From Sporolactobacillus laevolacticus DSM 442 (lineage in GTDB: Bacteria > Bacillota > Bacilli > Bacillales > Sporolactobacillaceae), in the NCBI RefSeq assembly GCF_000497245.1, contig NZ_AWTC01000002.1, forward strand, positions 124,001-188,000: a DNA stretch of 64,000 bases. The letters are read 5' to 3'. The notes under the pieces were generated by a model, which was not told where the DNA came from, searched no databases, and was given only the letters and a program-made list of their open reading frames with translations. Made by a program: the position numbers and the translations under genes. Below are positions 49,221-58,756 of this stretch, piece by piece (within the stretch, counting starts at the first letter, position 1; every line of letters starts with the position of its first letter).

Positions 49221-50591
49221 TTATTTAGCACAAAGTTTGCCTGAAAGTTCTTCTAGCGCGAGGAGCCTCGACGCTTTGAACAACATTACAGCATCTTCAC
49301 TCAACAGTGATTCAAGATAGGGTTGAGCTTCCGCTTTTGTCGGAAATGAGCGGACCTCTAAGTTGACACCGCCGTTTTCACGAAGTCCATCGGCAATCCA
49401 TGCACCTTTTTCGCCGATGGTCACGACATGGGTCAGCGGCGCTCCTAGAGCAGCGGCTACACTTTTATGCAGCGCCTCTTCATCTTTTCCTAGCTCATAC
49501 ATATCGCCTAGAACTGCTATCCGCTTCTTAAACCCCGGCAATGTCTTTAAGGTTTCTAACGAGGCTTTCATCGATGTCGGGCTTGCATTGTAGCAGTCAT
49601 TAATCAGTACAGAGCCGTTTAGCCCATCAACTCTTTCAAAACGCAATTTTGTTAGGCTTAGCTTTTCCAATCCTATTCGGATTTTCTCCATATCCATTCC
49701 CAGGATCCGTGCCGCTGCGAAACTGAGCACTGCGTTTTTCACATTATGCCTGCCAAGTACAGGAACATTAAATGTTTCCTTCTGTTTGTTCAGTGAGAAA
49801 CTGCTTCCGGACACAGATTCAACAATATCTGTGATTCGCCAGTTGTTCCCGTTGCTGAATCCGCAGCGCACAATCTGAAAAGCATAGGTCTGAATGTCAG
49901 CAAGAAGCGGCTCATCGCCATCCAGGATCAAAGTCCCTCGTTTTCTGAGCCCGTTCACAATTTCGAGTTTTGCCTTCGCAATTCCTTCTCTGCTGCCAAG
50001 ATATTCGATATGCGACTCGCCAATATTTGTGATTATCGCGATATCCGGTTTTGCCATTTGGCTCAGAAAGGTAAGTTCACCAAAATGATTCATACCCATT
50101 TCCAGAACAAGCACTTCCGTATCCTTTGGCATTGATAGTATTGTGAGCGGTACACCGATATGGTTATTAAAATTACCCTGTGTTTTATATGTCCTGAATG
50201 ACTGATGAAGAATCCCGTAAAGCATATCTTTCGTCGTTGTTTTTCCATTTGATCCTGTCACTGCAATGATTTTCGGACGGGTTTGATTAAGATAGCTTTT
50301 TGCCATGCTTTGTATTGCCGACAGTGTGTCACGAACAAAAAACAACGGAAAACCTTGCGGAAGATGTTCCGGAAGCGGTTCTCGTTCCATCCAGATCGCC
50401 GCTACTGCCCCATGTTCAATCGCCTGTTCCAAATAATGGTGACCATTGAAGTGTTCCCCTACCAGAGGTACAAAGAGACCGTCAGCCACTATTTTGCGAC
50501 TGTCCGGCATCAAATTCAGGCGGTCTAAATGTCCGGCATCGCCAATCGTCTGAATCGCCTGACCCCTGACTATATCTACTCCAATACTCAT
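49221..50591 (-). CDS. murF: UDP-N-acetylmuramoyl-tripeptide:D-alanyl-D-alanine ligase
   Basis: 456 residues. Completes the pentapeptide precursor. N-terminal domain 1-95, ATP motif VTGSNGKTTTKDML (about 109-122), GMNHFGE, NIGESHIEYLGS, and DCYNASPTSM in the C-terminal half. SD is AAAGGGAGAG. It follows murE by 40 bases. Confidence 0.96.
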   Translation of the reverse strand: MSIGVDIVRGQAIQTIGDAGHLDRLNLMPDSRKIVADGLFVPLVGEHFNGHHYLEQAIEHGAVAAIWMEREPLPEHLPQGFPLFFVRDTLSAIQSMAKSYLNQTRPKIIAVTGSNGKTTTKDMLYGILHQSFRTYKTQGNFNNHIGVPLTILSMPKDTEVLVLEMGMNHFGELTFLSQMAKPDIAIITNIGESHIEYLGSREGIAKAKLEIVNGLRKRGTLILDGDEPLLADIQTYAFQIVRCGFSNGNNWRITDIVESVSGSSFSLNKQKETFNVPVLGRHNVKNAVLSFAAARILGMDMEKIRIGLEKLSLTKLRFERVDGLNGSVLINDCYNASPTSMKASLETLKTLPGFKKRIAVLGDMYELGKDEEALHKSVAAALGAPLTHVVTIGEKGAWIADGLRENGGVNLEVRSFPTKAEAQPYLESLLSEDAVMLFKASRLLALEELSGKLCAK

Positions 50592-50631
50592 CTGTTACTC
50601 TCCCTTTTGCGAACAGCATTAAACTGTCCGT

Positions 50632-52101
50632 TCATTTATTCAGTCGCGCTACAATCGCTGCACGCGCCTCTTCACGGTCATCAAAGTGATGTTTTTTTGT
50701 ACCGATAATTTGATAATCCTCATGTCCTTTTCCTGCAATCAGCACGATATCTCCTTCTTCAGCATTTTGCATCGCATAGCGAATCGCTTCACGTCGATCG
50801 GTGATTTTCATATACGAACGACCTTTAATTCCAGTCTCCATTTCCGCGAGTATCGCTTCCGGATCTTCGGTACGAGGGTTATCCGAAGTAAGTATAGCCA
50901 GATCACTCTCATCAACAGCGATCTTCGCCATAATCGGCCTTTTCCCGCGTTCCCGATCACCACCGCATCCCACAATAGCAATGATCCGTTTCTCAGCAAA
51001 TTCTTTTATCGTGCTCAGTGCATTTTCAAGACTGTCCGGCGTATGCGAATAATCAACGATCACCGTGAAGTTCTGACCAGCGTCTACCGGTTCGAAGCGC
51101 CCCGACACTCCTTTAATTTGTTCAACCGTCTTGATCATATCTGTGATACCAATTTTGCTAAGTGAGCACGCTGCAAGTGCTGCAAGAACATTATAAACAC
51201 TGAACTTGCCGATCAGTTTCATTGAAACCGGATATTTATTTTCGCCGACTTCTAGAATAAATGTTGTTCCTGATGGCGTAATTTGAATGGATGTCGCGTG
51301 GTAGTCGGCAAGCTTATTAATGCCATAAGTAATGACATGTGCCGCAGTCATATGTTTATAGACCTCTGAGGCAGGATCATCAACGTTCAAAACGGCCGCC
51401 TTTATCTCGTCGTTTCTATAACTATTGCCCAGCTGAGAGAAAAGGAGGCTTTTTGCATACATATAATCCTTCATCGTTCCATGCAGATCCAAATGATCTT
51501 CAGTCAGATTCGTAAAGATACCAACGTTAAAATCACATCCATGAACTCTTCCATCATAAAGCGCGTTAGAGGATGTCTCCATGACTACCGATCCCGCGCC
51601 GTTATTTTTCATGTCAGCAAGATTCTTGTGTATCAAGTGCACTTCAGGCGTTGTGTTTTGAACTGGTATATATTTATTTTTATAGCGCATGCCCATTGTT
51701 CCGATTAATCCAGTATTAATGCCTGCGGCTTCTTGTATCGATTGCACAAGATACGTGATCGTTGTTTTCCCATTGGTGCCTGTAACGCCGATCAGATGGA
51801 GATTATGGCTTGGAAACCCGTAAAAACGATCAGCAATCATCGCAAGTGCTCTGTGTGTGTCATTAACGTAAATGACAGGAACCGAAACATCAATGGGATC
51901 TTGAGCGACAATTGCAGCTGCGCCACGTTCTTCCGCCTGAACTGCAAAAAGATGACCATCAACATGATGTCCCTTTATGCAAAAAAACAAGGATCCCGGT
52001 TTTACTTGCCGAGAATCGATGGTGATCTCGCTGATATCTGGATCTCCCATATTTTTTTGTCGAAAATCAGCGAGTGCCTTTAGGCAATCCGCAAGTTTCA
52101 T
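50632..52101 (-). CDS. murE: UDP-N-acetylmuramoyl-tripeptide synthetase (meso-DAP-adding)
   Basis: 489 residues. ATP loop GVTGTNGKTTITYL (about 108-121), HLDLHGTM, and TSDNPRTEDP (about 405-414): DNPR is the motif that selects meso-diaminopimelate rather than lysine, so the wall is predicted to be DAP-type. A carbamylated-Lys region lies near 220. It starts about 200 bases after the spoVD stop. Confidence 0.96.
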   Translation of the reverse strand: MKLADCLKALADFRQKNMGDPDISEITIDSRQVKPGSLFFCIKGHHVDGHLFAVQAEERGAAAIVAQDPIDVSVPVIYVNDTHRALAMIADRFYGFPSHNLHLIGVTGTNGKTTITYLVQSIQEAAGINTGLIGTMGMRYKNKYIPVQNTTPEVHLIHKNLADMKNNGAGSVVMETSSNALYDGRVHGCDFNVGIFTNLTEDHLDLHGTMKDYMYAKSLLFSQLGNSYRNDEIKAAVLNVDDPASEVYKHMTAAHVITYGINKLADYHATSIQITPSGTTFILEVGENKYPVSMKLIGKFSVYNVLAALAACSLSKIGITDMIKTVEQIKGVSGRFEPVDAGQNFTVIVDYSHTPDSLENALSTIKEFAEKRIIAIVGCGGDRERGKRPIMAKIAVDESDLAILTSDNPRTEDPEAILAEMETGIKGRSYMKITDRREAIRYAMQNAEEGDIVLIAGKGHEDYQIIGTKKHHFDDREEARAAIVARLNK

Positions 52102-52261
52102 TCCTTGACACGTCCCTCATCAACTTAATGTGGATTCTTACATACAAAAATCATTTTAAGAAAACAGGAAGCAGCTTTCACTTAAGAAATAACTGACACC
52201 GAAAAAGGGCCTGGGTGAGAAATTCTTTGTTGAAAGCTTCCCTTTTCTTTATGTATGCCCA

Positions 52262-52289
52262 GGAGCCGGCTTTAAGACACGCCGGCTCC
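52262..52289 (-). terminator. Hairpin between spoVD and murE
   Basis: GGAGCCGGC / GCCGGCTCC (nine perfect pairs, ten-base loop) follows the spoVD stop, but only TGGGC comes after it. A second possible pairing, CCTGGG with CCCAGG (about 52207-52262), shares bases with it and is followed by CCCTTTTT, so the two folds compete. The rest of the gap (52102-52206) has no feature I can name. Confidence 0.5.
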
Positions 52290-52307
52290 TTGCGTCCATT
52301 GCTTATT

Positions 52308-54248
52308 TTAATCGTCTGTTTTCTTTTTGTCACCTAAGTATATCATTATTGTTGAACCTTGTTTGACCTTAATTCCCGGCTTTGGCGACTGCATGGTCAC
52401 AACATTGCCGCTGCCTTCCGGCTTAAGTTTCAGGTCAAACAGTGCATTTCTCAAATCATCTTTACCCATACCCTTTAGATTCGGTACCTTTACTAACGGC
52501 TGGTCAGGCCAACGCAGTTCTTTTTCCAAACCGCCGGTCTGTTTTTTGACACCCATAGCACTCAGGCTGTCCCCAATAATCCTGCCAGCGATTGGCGCAG
52601 AAACCGTGCCGCCGAATTGAACCGTTCCTTTTGGATTATCAACCGCAACATAGACAACAATTTTCGGATTATTCGCTGGCGCAAAGCCCATAAAAGAAAC
52701 AATATAGTTATTGCTCATATACCTGCCTGTTTTTGGATCGACTTTTTGCGCTGTCCCTGTTTTTCCGCCAATGCGATATCCCTGAACATAGGCGTTACGG
52801 CCGGTTCCTTGTGCAACAACACTTTCAAGGGCATTTCGAACTTCTTTTGACGTTTGTTCTGAAATAACTCGCCGTTTCATGACAGGTTCGACTCGGTTGA
52901 TGGTCTTTCCTGTGTCGGTATCAATCCAAGCTTTCGCCAGCTGCGGCTGATAGAGATACCCGCCATTTACCGCCGCCGATACAGCAGCAATCTGTTGAAT
53001 CGGTGTAACAGATACGCCCTGACCAAATGCAGTCGTAGCGGCTTCAAGAGGACCAATTTTGTCTTTGTTAAATAAAATGCCTTTAGCCTCTCCCTGAAGA
53101 TCAATCCCTGTCTTTTCACCGAATCCAAATTTATGAATATATGAGAAAAGTTTGTCTTTCCCTACACGTTCTCCAAGCGCGACAAAACCTGGGTTGCAAG
53201 AATTCTGTACAACTTGCAGAAATGTCTCATCCCCATGTCCGCCTCTTTTCCAGCAATGAAGATTTGAGCCGGCAACATCAATCGCTCCCGAATCAAAAAA
53301 ATGATCATTCTTCAGATTAACAGCTTTTTCCTGAAGTGCAGCTGCAAGCGTGATGACTTTAAACGTTGAACCCGGTTCATACATTTTCCAAATCGGCAGA
53401 TTGTGATTATAAATTTCCGGTGGTACTTTTTTATAATTTTCCGGATTAAAGTCCGGTTTGGAAGACATACCGAGAATCGCCCCTGAGTTCGGATCCATAG
53501 CGATTGCCATTGCGCTGTCGGGATGGTATTTTGCAACCGTATTATTCAGTTCACGTTCGATGATCGACTGTACACGCGAGTCAATAGTCAGCTGAAGGCT
53601 CGAACCACTCGTCGGAGGAATATATTTGTCTTTGAGGCTCGACATACGGTTGCCGTGGACATCAGAGAAAAAGGCAACATGGCCATTCTCGCCTTTCAGT
53701 CCTTCATTGTAATAGGATTCAAGCCCGGTTAGTCCCTGATTGTCAATGCCTGCAAATCCAAGGACATGGGCGAGGTAGTTCCCATTTGGATAATCTCTTT
53801 TAAAGTCTTCCGCAACAAAGACGCCAGGGAGCCCTAAAGCTTTGACTTGTGACGCTTTTTCATTAGAGATTTTTCTGCCTTCGGGCGTAATGCGTACGAT
53901 CGATTCTTTTTTTGTTATTTTTTCATAAGCCTTTTTTTGACTCATATTGAGTACTGAAGCAAGCTTTGCCGCAGTCTCATTTTTATTTTTCACCTGCCGG
54001 GGCACAACAAGAACCGACGGACTGCTTATATTTGTTGCAAGCACTTTTCCTCGGCTGTCTAAAATCCGGCCACGTTCTGCCTCATAAGGTATTCTGCGGC
54101 TCCATAAATCCAGTGCGATTTTGGTCAGTTGATTGTTCTCAAATAGCTGTACATAGGCCAGTCTTACGATAAAGACAGCAAATACGCAAAGCCCTACAGA
54201 CAAGAAAAAAAGCAGCCGCCTTTTTACCGTTACGTTCGACACACGCAC
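52308..54248 (-). CDS. spoVD: Sporulation-specific class B penicillin-binding protein SpoVD
   Basis: 646 residues. N-terminal membrane helix (about 12-32), PBP dimer domain, transpeptidase with EPGSTFKVIT (active-site Ser-x-x-Lys), SCN in VQNSCNPG, and GKTGTAQ, then one PASTA domain at the end (VKVPNLKGMGKDDL). It makes spore cortex with SpoVE. The GTG start follows GGAGGGGG; codons upstream in frame would add 21 residues with no homology. Confidence 0.95.
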   Translation of the reverse strand: MRVSNVTVKRRLLFFLSVGLCVFAVFIVRLAYVQLFENNQLTKIALDLWSRRIPYEAERGRILDSRGKVLATNISSPSVLVVPRQVKNKNETAAKLASVLNMSQKKAYEKITKKESIVRITPEGRKISNEKASQVKALGLPGVFVAEDFKRDYPNGNYLAHVLGFAGIDNQGLTGLESYYNEGLKGENGHVAFFSDVHGNRMSSLKDKYIPPTSGSSLQLTIDSRVQSIIERELNNTVAKYHPDSAMAIAMDPNSGAILGMSSKPDFNPENYKKVPPEIYNHNLPIWKMYEPGSTFKVITLAAALQEKAVNLKNDHFFDSGAIDVAGSNLHCWKRGGHGDETFLQVVQNSCNPGFVALGERVGKDKLFSYIHKFGFGEKTGIDLQGEAKGILFNKDKIGPLEAATTAFGQGVSVTPIQQIAAVSAAVNGGYLYQPQLAKAWIDTDTGKTINRVEPVMKRRVISEQTSKEVRNALESVVAQGTGRNAYVQGYRIGGKTGTAQKVDPKTGRYMSNNYIVSFMGFAPANNPKIVVYVAVDNPKGTVQFGGTVSAPIAGRIIGDSLSAMGVKKQTGGLEKELRWPDQPLVKVPNLKGMGKDDLRNALFDLKLKPEGSGNVVTMQSPKPGIKVKQGSTIMIYLGDKKKTDD

Positions 54249-54324
54249 AATAAGCCCCCTCCCATCTTTCCTTGTCCTACTCATATGAGTGAACGTGGAA
54301 AAATAGAACAAGCTCTATTGTGGA

Positions 54325-56520
54325 TTATGGATTATTCTGCTGTTGAACCGATGATGACGTACCCGCATGTGCTTGATCATTGGTTTTTTCAGCTTGTAAT
54401 TGAATCGTTAGAACACTGCCAGATTTCAATGGTTGACCTGCTGCAGGGCTTTGTGAAGCAACAAAGCCGTCTCCCTTGGTAACCAGCTTTATATCTTCCA
54501 TATCCGCCAGTTTCATCGTGTCGGCCAGCGACCATCCTGAAAGATCCGGCATTTTTTTCGTTCCGCCTCCAGACAGAATAACTCTGCTCCCGGCAAATAG
54601 TTTCTCGCCTGGATATGGCATTTGTTTTTCGATTGTTCCAGAACCAATCGTGATCGGAACAATCCCCTGATTCGTCAGGCTCTGAGCGGTCGCGTTCATG
54701 TCTGTTCCGGTGAAGTCTCCAAATTTAATTGACGGAAGCTCTTGTCTTACATCAGATGCACTCGCCTTCTTGTCAACCTGCAAATATTGCAATGCACTCG
54801 TCATGACAGGACGAACGATGTCAACCACTGGCTCAGCTCCTAAATCGGTAGCCTTTAAATGGGGCTGCTTGACGGCGACATAGACGATCAGTTTAGGATT
54901 CTTTTGCGGCGCCATACCGAGAAATGAGTAGACATAATTATTTTTCCCAAACATGTATTGTCCGTTCTGCGAAATTTGAGCGGTTCCTGTTTTTCCGATA
55001 ACGTCGTAACCCGGTAGATCATAGGCAAGACCGGTAGCACTCGCTCCATTGACAACATTTTTATCCGTGACAACTTTACGCATGAGTGCACGAGTTTGTT
55101 CTGCCGCAGCAGCTGAAACTGGATGACCTGCCACAACAGGATGGTGCTGCAAAATTGTTTTCTTTGTTTTTGGATTGACAATTTTGTCAACCACATAGGG
55201 ACGCATCATCGTTCCATTATTTCCGATCGCTGTTGCAGCCTGAACAATCTGTATCGCTGTAAATGCTGAAGCTTGTCCAAATGAAGCTTCGAGTTTGTCA
55301 AGCTTCCAATGCCAGTTGACAAGACTTGAACGTTCTCCAGGTAAATCAATTCCTGTTTTCTGCATAAAGCCAAACTTCCGAAAATAGTCGCCTAATTTAT
55401 CAACGCCCAGATATTTATCTGTTAAAACGGACATACCGACGTTAGAGGATAGCTCAAAGCCTTGATCAAAAGAGATTGTCCCCCAGCCCTGACGTCTCCA
55501 GTCGTGAATTGTTCCGCCATCCGTTTTGTAATCGCCAGATGTATAGGTGTCCGATCCTTTATAAACCCCCGCGTCGATCGCCGAAGCAACCGTAAAGGTT
55601 TTCATAACGGATCCGGGTTCATAAGGCTCAGAAATCGCTGCATTGCTGAATTGTTTGATGTCGCGTTTATTTGGATTAAAGCCAGGAAGTGTGGACATGG
55701 CAAGAATTTTTCCGGTTTTTGGATCGGCCGCGATTCCGATCATATTTTCAGGCTTGTATTCTTGGTTGACTCTTGTCATCGCCTGATCCAATACCGTCTG
55801 AATACGTGTGTTGAGGGTCAGGTAGACGTCTTTTCCAGGCGATGATTTTTTGAGTTTCTGATGTTCATCAGGGATCGGCACCCCGGACAGACTCCTATAA
55901 TATCTGATTGACCCGTCTTTTTCCGTCAGATAATGGTCCAAGGATTGTTCAATGCCGAACACACCTTTTTGTTGATTGTTGGCAGGATTAATTTGAGTAA
56001 ACCCCAAGGTATATGCTGCACTTGACTGATCAGGATAATAGCGCTTCGATTCGGTTAGATAGCCAATTCCGGGGAGTTTCAACCGGTCGATTTCTTTTTT
56101 CTTGGCATAGCTCAACATTTTACCTTTTGTCCCGAACTCTACCTGATACGCCTTTCGATTCAGAATGTCAAGAACATCTGATGATTTCATTCCAAGAATT
56201 GGTGCTAAGGCATTAGCTGTCTTTTGCTTATCTTTCACATGATTATCGCTATTTGGACTAATAATGGCATACAATGTATAAGCGGGAACATCCTCTGCAA
56301 GAATCCGCCCATTATCCGAATAAATCGTTCCTCTTTTTTCATCGACAACCTTGTATTGCGACCATTGATTTTCCCCCACGTTAATCAGCTTATGACCATT
56401 AATCTCTTTCCCTTGAGCAATGTAGACAAAACGTCCGATAATGACAAAAAAAGTCAGCATAAAAAGAACGCCGACTAAACCTGCCCAAAAACTTATTAAT
56501 CTTCTTTTTCTTTGGAACAT
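54325..56520 (-). CDS. pbpB: Division-specific class B penicillin-binding protein 2B
   Basis: 731 residues. Membrane helix near 10-30, dimerisation domain, transpeptidase with EPGSVMKTFT, SSNVG and GKTGTAQ, then two PASTA repeats (SIKFGDFTGTDM and GGTKKMPDLSGWS) and a Gln/Asn-rich tail. It is the septal transpeptidase, FtsI-equivalent, working with FtsW and FtsL. SD is AAGGTGG. It follows ftsL by 14 bases. Confidence 0.96.
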   Translation of the reverse strand: MFQRKRRLISFWAGLVGVLFMLTFFVIIGRFVYIAQGKEINGHKLINVGENQWSQYKVVDEKRGTIYSDNGRILAEDVPAYTLYAIISPNSDNHVKDKQKTANALAPILGMKSSDVLDILNRKAYQVEFGTKGKMLSYAKKKEIDRLKLPGIGYLTESKRYYPDQSSAAYTLGFTQINPANNQQKGVFGIEQSLDHYLTEKDGSIRYYRSLSGVPIPDEHQKLKKSSPGKDVYLTLNTRIQTVLDQAMTRVNQEYKPENMIGIAADPKTGKILAMSTLPGFNPNKRDIKQFSNAAISEPYEPGSVMKTFTVASAIDAGVYKGSDTYTSGDYKTDGGTIHDWRRQGWGTISFDQGFELSSNVGMSVLTDKYLGVDKLGDYFRKFGFMQKTGIDLPGERSSLVNWHWKLDKLEASFGQASAFTAIQIVQAATAIGNNGTMMRPYVVDKIVNPKTKKTILQHHPVVAGHPVSAAAAEQTRALMRKVVTDKNVVNGASATGLAYDLPGYDVIGKTGTAQISQNGQYMFGKNNYVYSFLGMAPQKNPKLIVYVAVKQPHLKATDLGAEPVVDIVRPVMTSALQYLQVDKKASASDVRQELPSIKFGDFTGTDMNATAQSLTNQGIVPITIGSGTIEKQMPYPGEKLFAGSRVILSGGGTKKMPDLSGWSLADTMKLADMEDIKLVTKGDGFVASQSPAAGQPLKSGSVLTIQLQAEKTNDQAHAGTSSSVQQQNNP

Positions 56521-56534
56521 GTGAATAAACCACC

Positions 56535-56891
56535 TTAAGGAAGCACCTTGATATTTTCAATGTCCAATTTCAAGCCTAATTCTTTTTCAGCAAATCTAAC
56601 AATGCGTTCAGGAGAACTCAGACTATCTGAATCAGCTTTCAATTGCTGCGTGATTTTCGATTGATTGTCGATCTTCGACTGGAGGGAGGCAATATCCTGC
56701 GAAGCCATGTATAGTTTCGCCTGGTTTGCAACAACACAGAGTGACAGCAGAAAGATGACCGCCCCCGCCATGATCCAGAGGCTTTTTTCACCTTTTGTCA
56801 CACGTCTGGTAATCACAATTTGCTCTTCCTGGCGCCTTGGTTCTACATACTCCTGTCTTTGTACCTTAAATGCTTGCTGACTCTGATTCAT
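56535..56891 (-). CDS. ftsL: Cell division protein FtsL
   Basis: 118 residues. A basic cytoplasmic tail, one membrane helix (about 38-58), then an extracytoplasmic coiled coil (about 60-95) ending in [16 protein letters not shown]. This layout, not sequence identity, identifies FtsL. Its ATG overlaps the rsmH stop by four bases. Confidence 0.92.
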   Translation of the reverse strand: MNQSQQAFKVQRQEYVEPRRQEEQIVITRRVTKGEKSLWIMAGAVIFLLSLCVVANQAKLYMASQDIASLQSKIDNQSKITQQLKADSDSLSSPERIVRFAEKELGLKLDIENIKVLP

Positions 56892-57844
56892 TGCTCCTCA
56901 TCCTCCTTAATTTCCCTAATTTTTTCGGCGATTCTCAGTTTTGCCGAACGGGAACGATTATTCGCCGCCAATTCCTCGGGCGTCGGAACAATCGGTTTCC
57001 GGCTGATTCTCGTTAAAACCGGCATATAAGCCTCAGGCACAATCGGAAGGCCTGGTGGTAACTCAGGTGGTTCACTATATTTTTTAAAAAATTGTTTGCA
57101 TAGTTTGTCTTCCAGGGACTGGAACGTGATCACTGCAATCCTGCCGCCAATATCCAGCAAACGTAACGATTGACTCAATGCTTCGTCAAAACTTCCCAGC
57201 TCATCATTTACAGCAATGCGCAATGCTTGGAATACACGTTTTGCGGGGTGTCCGCCAGTTCGTCTTGCGGGAGCAGGAATGGCGTCCTTAATGATTTCGG
57301 CGAGTTCTCCTGTTGTCTCAATGGGCTGACGCTCACGATATTGCTCAATTTTTCTTGCTATCGGTCTTGAAAACCGTTCATCGCCATACATGAAAAAAAT
57401 ACGTGACAGACGATCAGCCGGCCATTCGTTAACAATTGTGGCTGCAGTAAGATCTTGACGGCGATCCATTCTCATATCAAGTGGACCGTTGTGCTGATAA
57501 CTGAATCCGCGATCCGCGTGATCAAATTGCGGTGAAGATACACCAAGATCAAAGAGAATGCCGTTGACCTTCTCAATACCTTGATCATGCAATTCATGCT
57601 CCAGATGACGAAAGTTAGACTTGATGAACGTTATTTTTTCAGAATACCGGTTTAGCCGGGCGGAAGCAGCACGCAGAGCTTCGTCATCTTGATCAAATGC
57701 ATATAAGTGACCGCCTTCGAGGTGCGTGGCAATAACTTCACTATGTCCGCCTCCACCAAGAGTGCAGTCTACATAAATGCCATCCGGATCAAGATTCAAT
57801 CCCTTTATCGCTTCATTCTTTAACACTGTAATGTGTTCAAACAT
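56888..57844 (-). CDS. rsmH: 16S rRNA (cytosine-1402-N4)-methyltransferase RsmH
   Basis: 318 residues. N-terminus [15 protein letters not shown] loop [12 protein letters not shown] (about 26-37), [20 protein letters not shown], and C-terminal [11 protein letters not shown] are family signatures. Twelve in-frame codons upstream are excluded because MFEHITV is the conserved start. The SD (GGGAG) is a little distant. It lies between mraZ and ftsL. Confidence 0.96.
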   Translation of the reverse strand: MFEHITVLKNEAIKGLNLDPDGIYVDCTLGGGGHSEVIATHLEGGHLYAFDQDDEALRAASARLNRYSEKITFIKSNFRHLEHELHDQGIEKVNGILFDLGVSSPQFDHADRGFSYQHNGPLDMRMDRRQDLTAATIVNEWPADRLSRIFFMYGDERFSRPIARKIEQYRERQPIETTGELAEIIKDAIPAPARRTGGHPAKRVFQALRIAVNDELGSFDEALSQSLRLLDIGGRIAVITFQSLEDKLCKQFFKKYSEPPELPPGLPIVPEAYMPVLTRISRKPIVPTPEELAANNRSRSAKLRIAEKIREIKEDEEQ

Positions 57845-57910
57845 AATAACCGACTCCCGTCTCGAAGAACATGCTGACAAGGCTATTTTCGATCAGTTTC
57901 ACACTCATAA

Positions 57911-58342
57911 TCAGAGATCGAGATCAAGCAAGCTCTCCGAGATGTCATTAAATGATTCTTCAGATTGTGCAAAATATTGACCCCAAGCCTGCTGATCCCA
58001 TATTTCAAGGCGTGTGGAAACGCCAATGACCACACAATCTTTAATCAATTTCGCGTACTCACGGAGACCGTTGCTGATTGATACCCGCCCTTGCTTGTCC
58101 AATGCGCATTCACTGGCTCCTGAAAAGAAGAATCGAGTAAAAGCTCGTGCATCCTTCTTTGTAAAAGGCAGTGCCTTCAGCTTTTCCTCTATTCTGTGCC
58201 ATTCACCCATTGGATAAACAAAAAGGCATTGATCAAGACCACGTGTAACCACGAAGGTGTCACCGAGTTCTTCGCGAAACTTTGAAGGTATGATGAGGCG
58301 CCCTTTTGTGTCTATGCTGTGATTAAATTCGCCCATAAACAT
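57911..58342 (-). CDS. mraZ: Transcriptional regulator MraZ
   Basis: 143 residues with two AbrB-like (SpoVT-type) repeats: [23 protein letters not shown] (in parts [15 protein letters not shown]) and [18 protein letters not shown]. MraZ forms a ring and binds TGG-type direct repeats before its own operon. Such repeats are visible at 58373-58395. It is first of the division and wall cluster. SD is AGAGGAGG. Confidence 0.96.
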   Translation of the reverse strand: MFMGEFNHSIDTKGRLIIPSKFREELGDTFVVTRGLDQCLFVYPMGEWHRIEEKLKALPFTKKDARAFTRFFFSGASECALDKQGRVSISNGLREYAKLIKDCVVIGVSTRLEIWDQQAWGQYFAQSEESFNDISESLLDLDL

Positions 58343-58372
58343 TAGAGTCGCCTCCTCTTTTGTTTTACTTTA

Positions 58373-58395
58373 CCACAATCCCCCACTTTCCACCA
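58373..58395 (-). promoter_or_regulatory. MraZ operator (three TGG boxes at 10-bp spacing)
   Basis: On the minus strand TGG occurs at 58393-58395, 58383-58385 and 58373-58375, exactly ten bases apart, with an extra TGG at 58390-58392. The known MraZ site is direct repeats TGGGN separated by five bases, the same period. It lies about 30-55 bases before the mraZ ATG. The promoter is not clear; TTGATG lies upstream without a convincing -10. Confidence 0.65.
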
Positions 58396-58489
58396 CTTTA
58401 TTTTTAATATTCGCTCCATCAAACCATCTTTCCTTCAAAAGCAGAAAAAAGGAAAGGTTTTCAAGACTATTTTTCCTATCATTTTCCTT

Positions 58490-58513
58490 AGAAAAACCGG
58501 ACAAGCCCGGTCC
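58490..58513 (-). terminator. Short terminator hairpin upstream of mraZ
   Basis: ACCGG / CCGGT with a six-base loop, followed on the minus strand by TTTTC. It may back up the rsfA-like gene's terminator. Confidence 0.5.
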
Positions 58514-58550
58514 TTACTCCGCACGATGTAGTGGCTAGACACTAAACATG

Positions 58551-58665
58551 ACCACGCTCCGATTGCTCGCTTTCCGCGGGCGATCCGTGAGCCTCCTCAG
58601 ACAAGCCATTACCTGCGGGGTCTCACTTGGCTCGCGATTCCCGCAGGAGTCTCGCATCTTCGCGT
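58551..58665. repeat. Dispersed intergenic repeat with CCTGCGGG hairpin
   Basis: It contains CTTTCCGCGGGCGA, GAGCCTCCTC, CCTGCGGGGTCTCAC and CCCGCAGGAGTCTCGC. CCTGCGGG (58612-58619) pairs perfectly with CCCGCAGG (58640-58647). I recognise this wording as a very common intergenic repeat across Bacillales, from memory rather than search. It lies in the 414-base gap between mraZ and the rsfA-like gene, which holds no convincing ORF. Confidence 0.65.
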
Positions 58666-58717
58666 TTAATCGTTTACTTGATTTTGCCAAAAATCTTATA
58701 TTTTCTTATCTTTGGAC

Positions 58718-58742
58718 AAAAAAAAGCGCCCTTTATGGGCAC
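58718..58742 (-). terminator. Terminator after the rsfA-like gene
   Basis: GTGCCC / GGGCGC with a five-base loop and eight T on the minus strand. Confidence 0.85.
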
Positions 58743-58756
58743 TTTTTGCCATGCAA

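Noticed and set aside
54279-54290. ACTCATATGAGT palindrome before spoVD as a sigma-E promoter
   Set aside because: CATATGAG matches the sigma-E -10 poorly and no suitable -35 is at the right spacing; kept only as a short palindrome.
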